Assembly: GCA_910579285.1 (NCBI GenBank)
Contig: CAJTTT010000004.1
Location: 92,556-156,555, forward strand
Source of the DNA: an uncultured Lachnospiraceae bacterium
GTDB lineage: Bacteria > Bacillota > Clostridia > Lachnospirales > Lachnospiraceae
Reading direction: 5' to 3'
Length of the DNA: 64,000 bases
Of the stretch, positions 44,429 through 53,042 are shown in pieces (the first letter of the stretch is position 1; every line of letters starts with the position of its first letter). A model generated the notes under the pieces. It saw only the letters and a list, made by a program, of their open reading frames with translations, made no database searches and had not been told where the DNA came from. Position numbers and translations under genes: made by a program.

Positions 44429-45760
44429 ATGCGCAGACAACATATAAAAAAACAAGTAAATAAACCGGCCGGCCGGGCCAAAAAGGACGTCTGGTATAAG
44501 CTGGATCTGTCGGCCACCGTTTATCCCACCCTGCAGAGACGGGACTTTTCCTCCGTATACCGTCTCAGCGTGAAATTGAAGGAGACTGTCGATCCTGCCC
44601 TTTTACAGCAGGCGCTCGACCTTACGCTTCCCCGCTTCCCCACCTATAAGGTGGCGATCCGAAAGGGGCTGTTCTGGCGTTATCTGGAACCGAACAACAG
44701 ACCCGGCCCTTTCGTGCAGGAAGATATTAAAAATCCCTGTATGCCCATGCATTTCAAGGGTAACAACCGTTATCTTATCAGAATATACTATTTTGACTGC
44801 CGCATCTCTTTAGAGGCGCACCATTGTCTCGGCGACGGCACTGGCGGCATGTGTCTCCTGCAGACGCTGACAGCCGTATATCTGGGTCTGCAGGGGCATA
44901 AAATCACCCCTTCCGGCTTTGTACTAGAGCTGGATTCGGAGCCAGATCCCGGCGAGCTTGAGGACTCTTACATGCGTTATGCCACAGCAAAAGTCAAGCC
45001 CCCGCGCCCGGCGGAAAAAACCTACCGCGTCCGCGGCACCAAGGAGCCTTTCTACACGCTGAATATCATAAACGGGGTTCTGTCTGTCAGAGAGGTCATG
45101 GCCGTGGCCAAAAAATACGGCGCCACCATCACCGAATACTTAAACGCGGTGCTGCTCTACGCCCTGCTCCAAAAACAGCAGCAGGAGTTTCACTTAACGT
45201 ACAAGCCCGTTCGGATTGCCATGCCCGTGAACCTGCGCCGGTTCTTCCCCTCTAAAACCCTGCGCAACTTCATTACTATGGTATACCCTTCCATTGATCC
45301 CCGTCTCGGCGATTACAGCTTCGAGGAGATTGTAACGCAGGTGCACAATTTTATGCGCTACTATATAAACGAAAAGTTTCTGCGCGGTGATATCACCACC
45401 AATGCCGCCACCAAACACAACTTCCTGATCCGTATCGTACCGCTTTTCATCAAGGATCTGGTTGTGCGCACTTTCTACACCCGGGTACAGGACAAAAATT
45501 CCTCCGCCGGGCTTACCAACATGGGAGCGCTCCCGGTTCCGGAAGATATGAAACCTTATATCGACCGTTTCGACATTTACATGGGACAGCCCTTTTCCTC
45601 CCGAACCAACTGCGCCATCATCAGCTTTGAGGACATTCTGACCATCAACTTTGCCAGCAGTATCGTGGAGAGCGATGTGGAGCGGTATTTCTTCCGCCGG
45701 CTGGTACAGGACGGCATTCATGTAAAAATAGAGAGCAACCGTTCAACCGAATTAATATAG
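44429..45760 (+). CDS. Condensation-domain-like acyltransferase (alcohol acetyltransferase-like)
   Basis: This protein of about 443 residues has the catalytic HHxxxDG motif as EAHHCLGDGTGGM near residue 137 and a full condensation/WES-like fold length. It starts with a basic segment. The start is uncertain. ATG 44429 lies about 7 bases after a TATACT -10 element (44417-44422), which would make the message nearly leaderless. TTG 44411 behind AGGGGAA is the alternative. It is followed after 57 bases by the zinc-ribbon gene. Substrates could be lipids, alcohols or acyl-thioesters. Confidence 0.8.
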   Translation: MRRQHIKKQVNKPAGRAKKDVWYKLDLSATVYPTLQRRDFSSVYRLSVKLKETVDPALLQQALDLTLPRFPTYKVAIRKGLFWRYLEPNNRPGPFVQEDIKNPCMPMHFKGNNRYLIRIYYFDCRISLEAHHCLGDGTGGMCLLQTLTAVYLGLQGHKITPSGFVLELDSEPDPGELEDSYMRYATAKVKPPRPAEKTYRVRGTKEPFYTLNIINGVLSVREVMAVAKKYGATITEYLNAVLLYALLQKQQQEFHLTYKPVRIAMPVNLRRFFPSKTLRNFITMVYPSIDPRLGDYSFEEIVTQVHNFMRYYINEKFLRGDITTNAATKHNFLIRIVPLFIKDLVVRTFYTRVQDKNSSAGLTNMGALPVPEDMKPYIDRFDIYMGQPFSSRTNCAIISFEDILTINFASSIVESDVERYFFRRLVQDGIHVKIESNRSTELI

Positions 45761-45817
45761 CATGTGTTACGAATCTAATTTCAAAATATTAAATCATGTT
45801 TTAAGAAAGGATTTCCT

Positions 45818-46522
45818 ATGTCATACTGCGTAAACTGCGGCGTGGAACTGGAGGCTTCCCTGCAGGAATGCCCGCTTTGCCACACACCTGTTATCAACCC
45901 GAAAGACGCCGGGAAGGAGTTTCCCCCTTCCCCATATCCCACCGACAAAGGCCAGGTGGAAGTCGTAAAGAGAAAGGATCTGGGCATCCTGCTCTCCGTT
46001 GTTCTGATCGCCACAGGCGGCACCTGCCTGCTGCTAAACCTTCTGGTATTTGGCAGCTCTCTCTGGTCGCTTCTGGTGATCGGCATCTGCATCTGCCTGT
46101 TTGTATTTCTATTCCCGGTGGTTTTCTACAGCAAAATGCCGCTCTTCGTCTCCCTGTTCGCAGACGGGATGGCCGTGGCGGTATACCTGTACATGATTTC
46201 CTATCTCACCCCTTCCACCGATTGGTTCTGGGAGCTGGGGCTGCCCATCGTTGCCCTCGTCACTCTGGCCACGGAGGTGTTTACCCTGCTGGCAAAAAGG
46301 GTGCCCTTCACAATTCTCTCCGGGGCGCTATGCCTGTTCATCGAGATTCCGCTGTTCTGCGCCGCGCTGGAGCTGATGATCCGCCGCATGATCGTTTATC
46401 CGCTGCGGCTTACCTGGTCCGCTGTGGTTCTGACCGTCTGCGTTATCATCGATGTGGCCCTCATCACCATACTCGTAAAAAAACGCCTGCGCAACGAAGT
46501 GCGCAGACGCTTACATTTTTAA
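45818..46522 (+). CDS. Zinc-ribbon membrane protein (DUF6320-like)
   Basis: This 234-residue protein starts with a zinc ribbon (MSYCVNCGVELEA, then CPLCHTP, residues 1-27). About six membrane segments follow from residue 52 (LLSVVLIATGGTCLLLN). It resembles DUF6320 proteins, which occur next to condensation-fold acyltransferases. AGAAAGGATTTCCT precedes the ATG. A hairpin (46487-46493 with 46500-46506) lies in its last codons and is followed by five T, a possible terminator. Confidence 0.75.
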   Translation: MSYCVNCGVELEASLQECPLCHTPVINPKDAGKEFPPSPYPTDKGQVEVVKRKDLGILLSVVLIATGGTCLLLNLLVFGSSLWSLLVIGICICLFVFLFPVVFYSKMPLFVSLFADGMAVAVYLYMISYLTPSTDWFWELGLPIVALVTLATEVFTLLAKRVPFTILSGALCLFIEIPLFCAALELMIRRMIVYPLRLTWSAVVLTVCVIIDVALITILVKKRLRNEVRRRLHF

Positions 46523-46557
46523 CTGACACTGAAAAACCGGCGGCCTTGCGGGTTCAC

Positions 46558-47193
46558 TCAGTCCTTTTCTCCCGCGTACCTCGCTTCCGCATCCTCCAGC
46601 GACTGATAGCCATAGAATGCGGTTTCATTGGCGATGGTCTGTTTTAACAGGCTCTCGCCCTTTTCTTTTGCTTCTTCCGTCTCCTTCAGAATCCGTTCCA
46701 GCGTTCGCATGGAATAGGTGTAAAGTTCTCCCCTGAGATAACTCTCCATAGAAGAGCCAGCCATGATGCCATCCTCCGAAGTGGTCGCCACCCTGCCCCT
46801 CTTTCTCAGGTTCGGGTACTCTTCTGCCATCTTTGCATCCCACTCCAGATTGACTGCTACAATCCGCTCCACAATCTCCTTCTTTTCAGACACATCGGGA
46901 AGATGGCTCTTAATCTGCTCGTACTCTTCCGGGTAAGTGCTCTCCATCATCCACCCATATTTCTCAAAGATCGGATTTCTGCCCTCTTTCACGGCCTCCT
47001 GGCAGTCTGTCTGGTAGCTCAAAAGCACCTCGTCTGAATAAACCATCCACTGGCTCATGCGCATTTTAAAGAAGGTGTCGGGATCGTCCTGACAGGAAGC
47101 CCTGCCGCCTGTATTGTAAACCTGCTGGAACAACGTCCATTCCATCTGCGCAATATCAAATATCAACTGTTCCCGTTCACTGACTTGTGCCAT
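46558..47193 (-). CDS. DUF4125 family protein
   Basis: This 211-residue soluble, helical protein starts REQLIFDIAQMEWTLFQQV, then GRASCQDDPDTFFKMRMSQW, both typical of DUF4125. Function is unknown. It follows the GerM-domain lipoprotein after 26 bases and is probably in its operon. It converges on the zinc-ribbon gene. Confidence 0.85.
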   Translation of the reverse strand: MAQVSEREQLIFDIAQMEWTLFQQVYNTGGRASCQDDPDTFFKMRMSQWMVYSDEVLLSYQTDCQEAVKEGRNPIFEKYGWMMESTYPEEYEQIKSHLPDVSEKKEIVERIVAVNLEWDAKMAEEYPNLRKRGRVATTSEDGIMAGSSMESYLRGELYTYSMRTLERILKETEEAKEKGESLLKQTIANETAFYGYQSLEDAEARYAGEKD

Positions 47194-47219
47194 GATACTC
47201 TGTCCCCTTTCGTCAGGTG

Positions 47220-47969
47220 TTACTCTTCTTCCTGGTCTGCCGCATCCGCTTCCGTTTCATTCTCCGAAGCCGTCAGATAGGCCATAATCTCTTCCGGCAT
47301 ATCGCCGGAAATCGCCTCCGTATACTCTGTGTGGGAGGTGGCAAGCGTCTCCCCCTCCACCGTTATGTACACCGCATCGGCGTCATAGTTGGACAAAAAT
47401 GTGTTGACTATAGAAGATATAATAATGCATTCCGCCTCCGCAGACATGGTCAGCAGATACTCCCGGAACCCCTCGGAAAGATCCAGATAAATGAGTCTTC
47501 TTCCTTCCTCTTCCCGTTCTTCCAAAGAAAGCGCTTTCGTATGAAACAGCGGCACAATATTATGCCTGGCCAGCGCGCTTAAAAGCACATCCGGCGTGAT
47601 CTCCTCCGCCGTAATTTCCTCCTGCGTCAGCTCGGAGTCCATATCCTTTCCGTAACAGATCACCGCCGCCTGCTGTGTATCATCTTCCTCTGCTGCCTCC
47701 TGTACTTCGTTCACTTCCTCTGTTCCCTGCGCGACGTCCTCTTCTGCCGAATCGCCGTCTGACTCCGTCTCAGGGACAGGCTCCTGAGTCTGTACCTCTT
47801 CCTCTTCCTCTAATAAGTATTCTAAAGAATTAACCAACATATCTTTGGAAGACATTTCCGGCACAACGATCTCTCCCGTCGTCACCGCAGCGTCCGCCGC
47901 CCTGCCGCAGGCCGTCAACAGCATAACCGCAAGAAGGGCAAGCGCCGCCAAGTTTCTCTTTTTCATCAC
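47220..47969 (-). CDS. GerM-domain lipoprotein
   Basis: This 249-residue predicted lipoprotein has a lipobox with Cys21 (LLTACG). A very acidic linker (about 50-100) precedes a C-terminal GerM-like domain. The domain is seen as TPDVLLSALARHNIVPLF, LIYLDLSEGFREYLL and VYITVEGETL. GerM domains occur in spore germination and cell wall proteins. The lipid anchor suggests an extracytoplasmic role. Function is otherwise unclear. Confidence 0.82.
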   Translation of the reverse strand: MMKKRNLAALALLAVMLLTACGRAADAAVTTGEIVVPEMSSKDMLVNSLEYLLEEEEEVQTQEPVPETESDGDSAEEDVAQGTEEVNEVQEAAEEDDTQQAAVICYGKDMDSELTQEEITAEEITPDVLLSALARHNIVPLFHTKALSLEEREEEGRRLIYLDLSEGFREYLLTMSAEAECIIISSIVNTFLSNYDADAVYITVEGETLATSHTEYTEAISGDMPEEIMAYLTASENETEADAADQEEE

Positions 47970-48083
47970 TTCAATCTTATCCTCCCCGAATGCAATCCTC
48001 TGAATCGCTTTATTCTATCACACCGCATCCGAAAAGTAAATTGACTATTTATGTCACATGTTCCATTTGTGAAGCGCAGTCCT

Positions 48084-49232
48084 TTATCCCTTGACTGTGC
48101 GTCCCGACTTAATCACCTCGAGAAGGGCAAATTCCCCGTCTGCAATCAGAATATCCGCAGCACGGCCCGGCAGAAGAACTCCGCACTCTTCCTCAAGACC
48201 GACCGCCTCAGCCGGATTGCGCGTAGCGGCCCTGACTGCCTGCTCTTTCGGAACTCCCATCTGCATTGCCGTTCTCATGCAGTCATACAGGTTGGTCGCG
48301 CTGCCCGCTATGGTACCGTCTTTTAATAACGCCCGGTTGCCTTTAACAATGACAGGCTGTCCGCCCAGCGCGTACTCTCCGTCCTCCATCCCTGTGGCCA
48401 TCATGCTGTCGCTGACCAAAACCATCCGCTCTGCCCCGAAAAGCTTAAATGTGCTCTTCACCACGCAGGGATGGATGTGAATGCCGTCACAGATCAGCTC
48501 CACTCTCGTATCTTCGTTTTCTGCAGCAGCCCCGATCACACCCGGTTTTCTGTGGGTAAACGGCGGCATCGCATTGTAGAGATGGGTGACATGGTGCGCC
48601 CCCGCCTCCATTGCGGTTTTAGCCGTCTCATAGTCCGCGCAGGTGTGGGCTACGGAAAAGCGGAATTCCTCTCCACAATCGCGGATGCAGTCCATCGCCC
48701 CTTCCGTCTCCGGCGCAATCGCCACCATGCGGATCATCCCCTTTGCCGCCTCCTGCAGCTTTTCAAGCATCTGCCTGTCCGGCGTTCTGATATAAGCCGC
48801 ATTCTGCGCACCCTTTTTCTCCTCGGAAATAAAAGGCCCTTCCAGATAAATGCCCCGCAGAACCTCCTTTACGGGAATCCCTTCCGGCAGGATTTCCGTC
48901 TCCGCCGCCGCTGCGTCTGCCGCACAGATCTCCAGAAGCCTTTCCTCAGAAAGCGTCATGGTTGCGGGACAGATCGTGGTAGTGCCGTGGGTCATCTCAT
49001 AAGAAGCGATGGCGCGTACCGCCTCCGCCGTGCCGTCACAAAAGTCATAGCCCGCGCAGCCGTGAAAATGGATGTCAACCAGTCCCGGCAGAATATAGGT
49101 CTTCGCCTCCTGCTCTGTGAGTCCTGACACTTCACAGCGGTCCACACGCGCAATCCGCTCTCCCTCGATGGCAACCTCCCCCGGTTCAAAACACATCCTG
49201 TCAGTGTAAACCATTCCTCTGATAATACGCAT
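48084..49232 (-). CDS. nagA: N-acetylglucosamine-6-phosphate deacetylase
   Basis: This 382-residue amidohydrolase removes acetate from GlcNAc-6-phosphate. Metal and active-site motifs are LVDIHFHGCAGYDF, AHTCADYETA, VTHLYNAM and SDSMMATG. It follows nagB with a repeat-filled gap of 223 bases. It supplies glucosamine-6-phosphate to NagB. Confidence 0.95.
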   Translation of the reverse strand: MRIIRGMVYTDRMCFEPGEVAIEGERIARVDRCEVSGLTEQEAKTYILPGLVDIHFHGCAGYDFCDGTAEAVRAIASYEMTHGTTTICPATMTLSEERLLEICAADAAAAETEILPEGIPVKEVLRGIYLEGPFISEEKKGAQNAAYIRTPDRQMLEKLQEAAKGMIRMVAIAPETEGAMDCIRDCGEEFRFSVAHTCADYETAKTAMEAGAHHVTHLYNAMPPFTHRKPGVIGAAAENEDTRVELICDGIHIHPCVVKSTFKLFGAERMVLVSDSMMATGMEDGEYALGGQPVIVKGNRALLKDGTIAGSATNLYDCMRTAMQMGVPKEQAVRAATRNPAEAVGLEEECGVLLPGRAADILIADGEFALLEVIKSGRTVKG

Positions 49233-49282
49233 ACCATACTCTCCTTTCCATCATTTATTTTCCTGTAACTATAAATATAAGC

Positions 49283-49346
49283 GAACCTGCAATGCATCGC
49301 ATTCCAAGTTCGCATCCTGTCTGTGGCAGGTTCTGACTTTGCTTAT
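49283..49346. repeat. Shortened copy of the gcgATAAGCAGAG repeat family
   Basis: On the minus strand it reads GCGATAAGCAAAGTCAGAA, then a GACAGGATGCG and a final GGAATGCGATGCATT hairpin. It is a shorter version of the unit at 49348-49459, with a middle part missing. The final hairpin GCGAAC...GTTCGC spans 49281-49313. Confidence 0.65.
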
Positions 49347-49347
49347 C

Positions 49348-49459
49348 GCGGATTCAAGATGCTTCGCATCTTTCATTCGCGGTGCTCGTCATAAACTGCC
49401 ATCTCCAGTCCTGCATGCAAGCATGCGTCCTGCCTCTGACAGTTTCTGACTCTGCTTAT
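49348..49459. repeat. Copy of the gcgATAAGCAGAG repeat family starting at the nagB stop
   Basis: On the minus strand it begins CGATAAGCAGAGTCAGAAAC, so the nagB TAA stop (49458-49456) is part of the repeat start. It continues with a GCATGC-rich hairpin (GCATGC-AA-GCATGC), a TTTATGACGAGCA segment and a final GATGCGAAGCATC hairpin. The same order of parts is seen at 60611-60723 and 60735-60838. Confidence 0.7.
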
Positions 49460-50187
49460 CGCGGAAAATCTGAGAGCGCCGCCTCGTCTCCCACCAGAAT
49501 CACATCTCTGTGAAGCTGTAATATGGAGGCCGGCACTTCGGGGGTGACCGGGCCGTGGAAAGCTTTCTTTACAATCTCACGCTTGCCCTCCCCGGTGACA
49601 ATCACCATAATTTTCTTCGCCTGCATAATGGAACCGATACCCATAGTATAAGCTTCCGTGGGCACTTCATCCATAGAATCAAAGAAACGTGCGTTGGCTT
49701 CCCTGGTATTCTGTGAGAGTGTCACGCAGTGGGTCTCTTTCTCAAAGACACTTCCCGGCTCGTTGAAACCGATATGGCCGTTGTGCCCAAGCCCCAGGAT
49801 CTGGAGATCAACGCCGCCGTGCGCTTTTATGATCTCCTCGTAATCCCTGCATGCCTTCTCCTTATCCGGCTCCTGCCCGTCCGGCACATAGGTATTTTTC
49901 TTATCAATATTGATAGAATCAAACAGGTGGGTATTCATAAAATAGCGGTAGCTCTGGTCATTATCCGCTGCAAGCCCTCTGTATTCATCCAGATTGATGC
50001 TGTGCACCTGTGAAAAATCCAGATCTCCCCGCTCGAAGCGCCTGATCAGTTCCTCATAGGCGCCAATGGGCGTGGATCCTGTGGCAAGCCCCAAAACACA
50101 GTCAGGCTTCATTATCACCTGCGCCGAAATGATATTCGCGGCCACGCGGCTCGCGTGCTGATAATCCGCTGCACAATATACTCTCAT
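49456..50187 (-). CDS. nagB: Glucosamine-6-phosphate deaminase
   Basis: This 243-residue enzyme converts glucosamine-6-phosphate to fructose-6-phosphate and ammonia. It has VLGLATGSTPIGAYEEL, SINLDEYRGL and GLGHNGHIGFNEPGS. The length is normal for Firmicutes NagB, without the C-terminal extension of E. coli. Its ATG overlaps the response regulator stop (ATGA). Confidence 0.95.
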   Translation of the reverse strand: MRVYCAADYQHASRVAANIISAQVIMKPDCVLGLATGSTPIGAYEELIRRFERGDLDFSQVHSINLDEYRGLAADNDQSYRYFMNTHLFDSINIDKKNTYVPDGQEPDKEKACRDYEEIIKAHGGVDLQILGLGHNGHIGFNEPGSVFEKETHCVTLSQNTREANARFFDSMDEVPTEAYTMGIGSIMQAKKIMVIVTGEGKREIVKKAFHGPVTPEVPASILQLHRDVILVGDEAALSDFPR

Positions 50188-50996
50188 TCTTTCCCTCCGT
50201 TCTGTTCCGTTCCCCAGTGGGTATTGCGGTACTCCCCTGCGGACATTCCCTCCATCTTCTTAAATACGCGCGAAAAATGCGCCAGATCCTGGAATCCCAC
50301 CTGTTCCGCCACGTCACAGATCCTCAGCGAAGGATCTTTTAACAGTTCCTTCGAGCGGTCCATGCGGGCTCCGTTTAAAATATCCGAAAAAGTTTTTCCT
50401 GTATGCTTATTTAAAAGTTTCGACAGATGCCACTGGCTGACATACACCTGTTCTGCCACATCGGAGAGCCGCAGCTTCTCCTTGGAATTGCTCCTGATAT
50501 ATTCCAGGGCATTACTGACGATAAAGCTGTTTGCCTCGCTGTTCTCCTCGGAATCCGGCTGCTCTGCAAGCGCCTCCTCGATTTCTTCCGCCGGCACAAA
50601 TGTCATTGCCGGCGTTCCCATCTGATCCAGCCGCCTGGTCACAGTGTCAACCGCTTCCTCCAGATCATTCATTTTAGAAGGTTTTAGCAGGAATCTGGAC
50701 ACGCCCAGTTCAATTGCCTGTCTCGCGTACTCAAATTCCCGGTATCCTGTCAGAATGATAATCTGCATATCGGGAAACTCTGATTTCAAACCGGCGATCA
50801 TCCGCAAGCCGTCCATTTTTGGCATGCATATATCTGTGATCACAATATCCGGCCGCTTTTCGCGGATCAACTCTATTCCTTCCTTCCCATCACCGGCAGT
50901 CCCTATCACCTGACAGTTCCATTTCGTCCATGCCATTGTCTTTGACAATCCCTCTACGATCAATGGTTCATCATCGATAATTGCCACTTTGTACAT
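50184..50996 (-). CDS. AraC-type response regulator (YesN-like)
   Basis: This 270-residue protein has a receiver domain (residues 1-125, Asp55 in ITDICMPKMDG, with YKVAIIDDEPLIVEG at the front). A C-terminal AraC helix-turn-helix pair follows (about 165-265). YesN-like regulators pair with YesM-like histidine kinases to control sugar import genes. The matching kinase is at 54584-56380, 3.6 kb away and separated by the transporter genes. It is translationally coupled to nagB. Confidence 0.93.
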   Translation of the reverse strand: MYKVAIIDDEPLIVEGLSKTMAWTKWNCQVIGTAGDGKEGIELIREKRPDIVITDICMPKMDGLRMIAGLKSEFPDMQIIILTGYREFEYARQAIELGVSRFLLKPSKMNDLEEAVDTVTRRLDQMGTPAMTFVPAEEIEEALAEQPDSEENSEANSFIVSNALEYIRSNSKEKLRLSDVAEQVYVSQWHLSKLLNKHTGKTFSDILNGARMDRSKELLKDPSLRICDVAEQVGFQDLAHFSRVFKKMEGMSAGEYRNTHWGTEQNGGKE

Positions 50997-51011
50997 TTCT
51001 ATCCCTCATAT

Positions 51012-51034
51012 GGTATCATTATTTTAATGATACC
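51012..51034. promoter_or_regulatory. 9-bp perfect inverted repeat before the response regulator
   Basis: GGTATCATT-ATTTT-AATGATACC lies 16 bases upstream of the response regulator ATG, just before the GAGGGA ribosome binding site. It could be an operator, a leader hairpin or a translation control element. Confidence 0.55.
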
Positions 51035-51098
51035 GAAATCTCTCCCAAATGTCCATCTGTTCTTTTATCCTACTTCCATATGCCAAACTTCAAACCAT

Positions 51099-51197
51099 TG
51101 CGGAGAATGCTTCTTTTCAAGCATTCTCTTATGCGAGACTTAGAACTTCTCCGCGAAGCAGCCCCTGCTGCGAGTGGCTGGAAGTCCTTCTCGCATT
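51099..51197. repeat. Structured intergenic repeat after the MalG-like permease
   Basis: The element has GAGAATGCTT/AAGCATTCTC (51103-51112 and 51119-51128). A longer imperfect hairpin TGCGAG...CTCGCA, with GCAGC/GCTGC inside it, follows (51133-51195). It abuts the permease stop codon (TAA, 51196-51198). Its first word and last word match the element at 42131-42247. Confidence 0.7.
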
Positions 51198-52056
51198 AGC
51201 CTTTGACGGCTCCAGCGATCATGCCCTTGATGATCTGCTTCTGCAGACAGCAGTACACGATAATGACAGGAACGATGATCAGCGCAACCACAGCCGCCAT
51301 CATACCATAGTCCGTTCCCTCCTTGGCGCTGATGTTGTTTAACATCTGAGTGATACTGTACATATCCGGCCTTCTCAGGAAGAAGGACTGGGTAAACAGA
51401 TCGTTGTAGCTCCAGAGGAAAGAGAAGATTGCCACCGTTGCAAAAGAGGGCTTTGTCAGAGGCATAATCACCTTAAAATATATCTGAAAAGCATTGCAGC
51501 CTTCCATGTAGGCCGCCTCCTCCAGCTCGATTGGCAGTCCCTTGATATAGCCGGTCAATACCACCATCGCAAAAGCCATATTTCCGGCGATCTGCGGCAG
51601 GATGACTGACAGCATGTTAAGGAACCAGCTTCCCGTGCTTGCGATGCCCCATTTAAACTCCATCTGATATACTGAAATGACCGTCGCAAAAGCCGGGAAC
51701 ATCATAGCGCCTATAATCAGGGAATTGACCAGATTCGAGCCGGGGAATTTATATCTGGCCAGGGCGTAGGCGCCCATACCGGCTAACAGTACCACCATCA
51801 CAGCTACCATCGTAGAGATAAACAGGCTGCTCTTGTATGCCCCGAAAATATCTGTTGACTCAAAAGCCTTTCTGAAGTTCGCTGTCGTAAACAAATCTCC
51901 CAGAGGGAGCGCGAAAGAGTTCGCCAAAATCTTATCCTTTGCCTTGAAGGAGTTCTGTATTACCCAGAGGATCGGATAAATTGTGGTTAAAGCCCAGATA
52001 ATCAAAACCGCATACACCACGATCAACCCGAATGATTTCTCTTTTTTCTTAGTCAT
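51196..52056 (-). CDS. CUT1 sugar ABC transporter permease (MalG-like)
   Basis: This 286-residue permease has six membrane segments and the ATPase-contact EAA motif LEEAAYMEGCNAFQIYFKVI. It is the second permease of a CUT1 oligosaccharide importer. It starts 15 bases after the MalF-like gene. No ATP-binding gene is in the locus, so a shared MsmK/MsiK-type ATPase is expected elsewhere. Confidence 0.93.
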   Translation of the reverse strand: MTKKKEKSFGLIVVYAVLIIWALTTIYPILWVIQNSFKAKDKILANSFALPLGDLFTTANFRKAFESTDIFGAYKSSLFISTMVAVMVVLLAGMGAYALARYKFPGSNLVNSLIIGAMMFPAFATVISVYQMEFKWGIASTGSWFLNMLSVILPQIAGNMAFAMVVLTGYIKGLPIELEEAAYMEGCNAFQIYFKVIMPLTKPSFATVAIFSFLWSYNDLFTQSFFLRRPDMYSITQMLNNISAKEGTDYGMMAAVVALIIVPVIIVYCCLQKQIIKGMIAGAVKG

Positions 52057-52071
52057 AGCCCGTTCCTCCTC

Positions 52072-52959
52072 CTAATAGTCTTTCTCTCGGAAAACCGCAT
52101 TGACAACCTTTGCCAGCACCACGCCGAGTACCACGATCAGAACCGCCAGCGCTGCGCCGTAATCCACGTTCTTTGTCTCCATCGTCTGATAGTACATATA
52201 AGTGCCGGTCAGGAACGTCGTCTTAAGCGGCATCCCCTTGGGGAACATCACCCAGGGCAGGTCGAAAACCTTGAGTGCGCCGGTAACCGCCAGAATGCTG
52301 CAGGTACAGATTACATTGTGGAGCAGCGGAACCGATATGTAGCGCACACGCTGCAGGGCAGTCGCGCCGTCAATCCTTGCCGCCTCATACAGCTCATCCG
52401 AAATATTGTTCAGTCCTGTGACGAGGATGACAAAATAGAATCCAACATACTGCCACATAACCGGCGCCATCATCGTGCACAGAGCGATCCCCTCCGCTTT
52501 CCAGTCCGTCAGGTTCTGCTTTCCAAAAAGCTCCAGGAGCTGGTTAACCATGCCTTTATCGTAGAGAAAGATCAGGTTGAACATCAGGCCTAACGCTGTC
52601 GCAGAAATCACGATAGGGAAGAAAAACACGGTTCTGAAAAACTGTTTTCCCCTGCCGATATTGTCCACCATCAGCGCCAATATGATGGCAATTCCCACCT
52701 GTCCCACCAGGGTGACAAGCATCATAATGATCGTATTCTTCACGGAGGTCCACACGTTCTGATCATGCAGCATCTCCTCATAGTTGGCATACCACGGCGT
52801 GTTAAATTCGGTCGCCGTCGCACCGAGCTGTTTCAGGTGCATAAAGCTGTTTATAACAGTTTTAAAAAACGGATAGTAAAGCAGCACCACCATGAACAGA
52901 AACGCCGGAAGCAGGAACACAAACGCCGGCTTTTTATTGCGATAAATATTAGCTCCCAT
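52072..52959 (-). CDS. CUT1 sugar ABC transporter permease (MalF-like)
   Basis: This 295-residue permease has six membrane segments and the EAA motif LYEAARIDGATALQRVRYI. The start at 52959 has GGAGGTGG upstream. The longer frame to 53025 runs into a hairpin and has no ribosome binding site. It follows the binding-protein gene and a stem-loop, a layout that usually keeps permease levels below those of the binding protein. Confidence 0.92.
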   Translation of the reverse strand: MGANIYRNKKPAFVFLLPAFLFMVVLLYYPFFKTVINSFMHLKQLGATATEFNTPWYANYEEMLHDQNVWTSVKNTIIMMLVTLVGQVGIAIILALMVDNIGRGKQFFRTVFFFPIVISATALGLMFNLIFLYDKGMVNQLLELFGKQNLTDWKAEGIALCTMMAPVMWQYVGFYFVILVTGLNNISDELYEAARIDGATALQRVRYISVPLLHNVICTCSILAVTGALKVFDLPWVMFPKGMPLKTTFLTGTYMYYQTMETKNVDYGAALAVLIVVLGVVLAKVVNAVFREKDY

Positions 52960-52996
52960 AAGCCACCTCCACACTTTCCTTAACTCTTTTTTCAAA

Positions 52997-53021
52997 AGAG
53001 GCAGGGTATACCCCTGCCCCT
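52997..53021 (-). terminator. Stem-loop between binding-protein and permease genes
   Basis: On the minus strand AGGGGCAGGG and CCCTGCCTCT pair around GTATA, followed by TTTTG. It begins about 20 bases after the binding-protein stop codon. It may partly end transcription and stabilise the upstream message. Confidence 0.7.
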
Positions 53022-53042
53022 CCAAATACTCCCCTATGTGAT

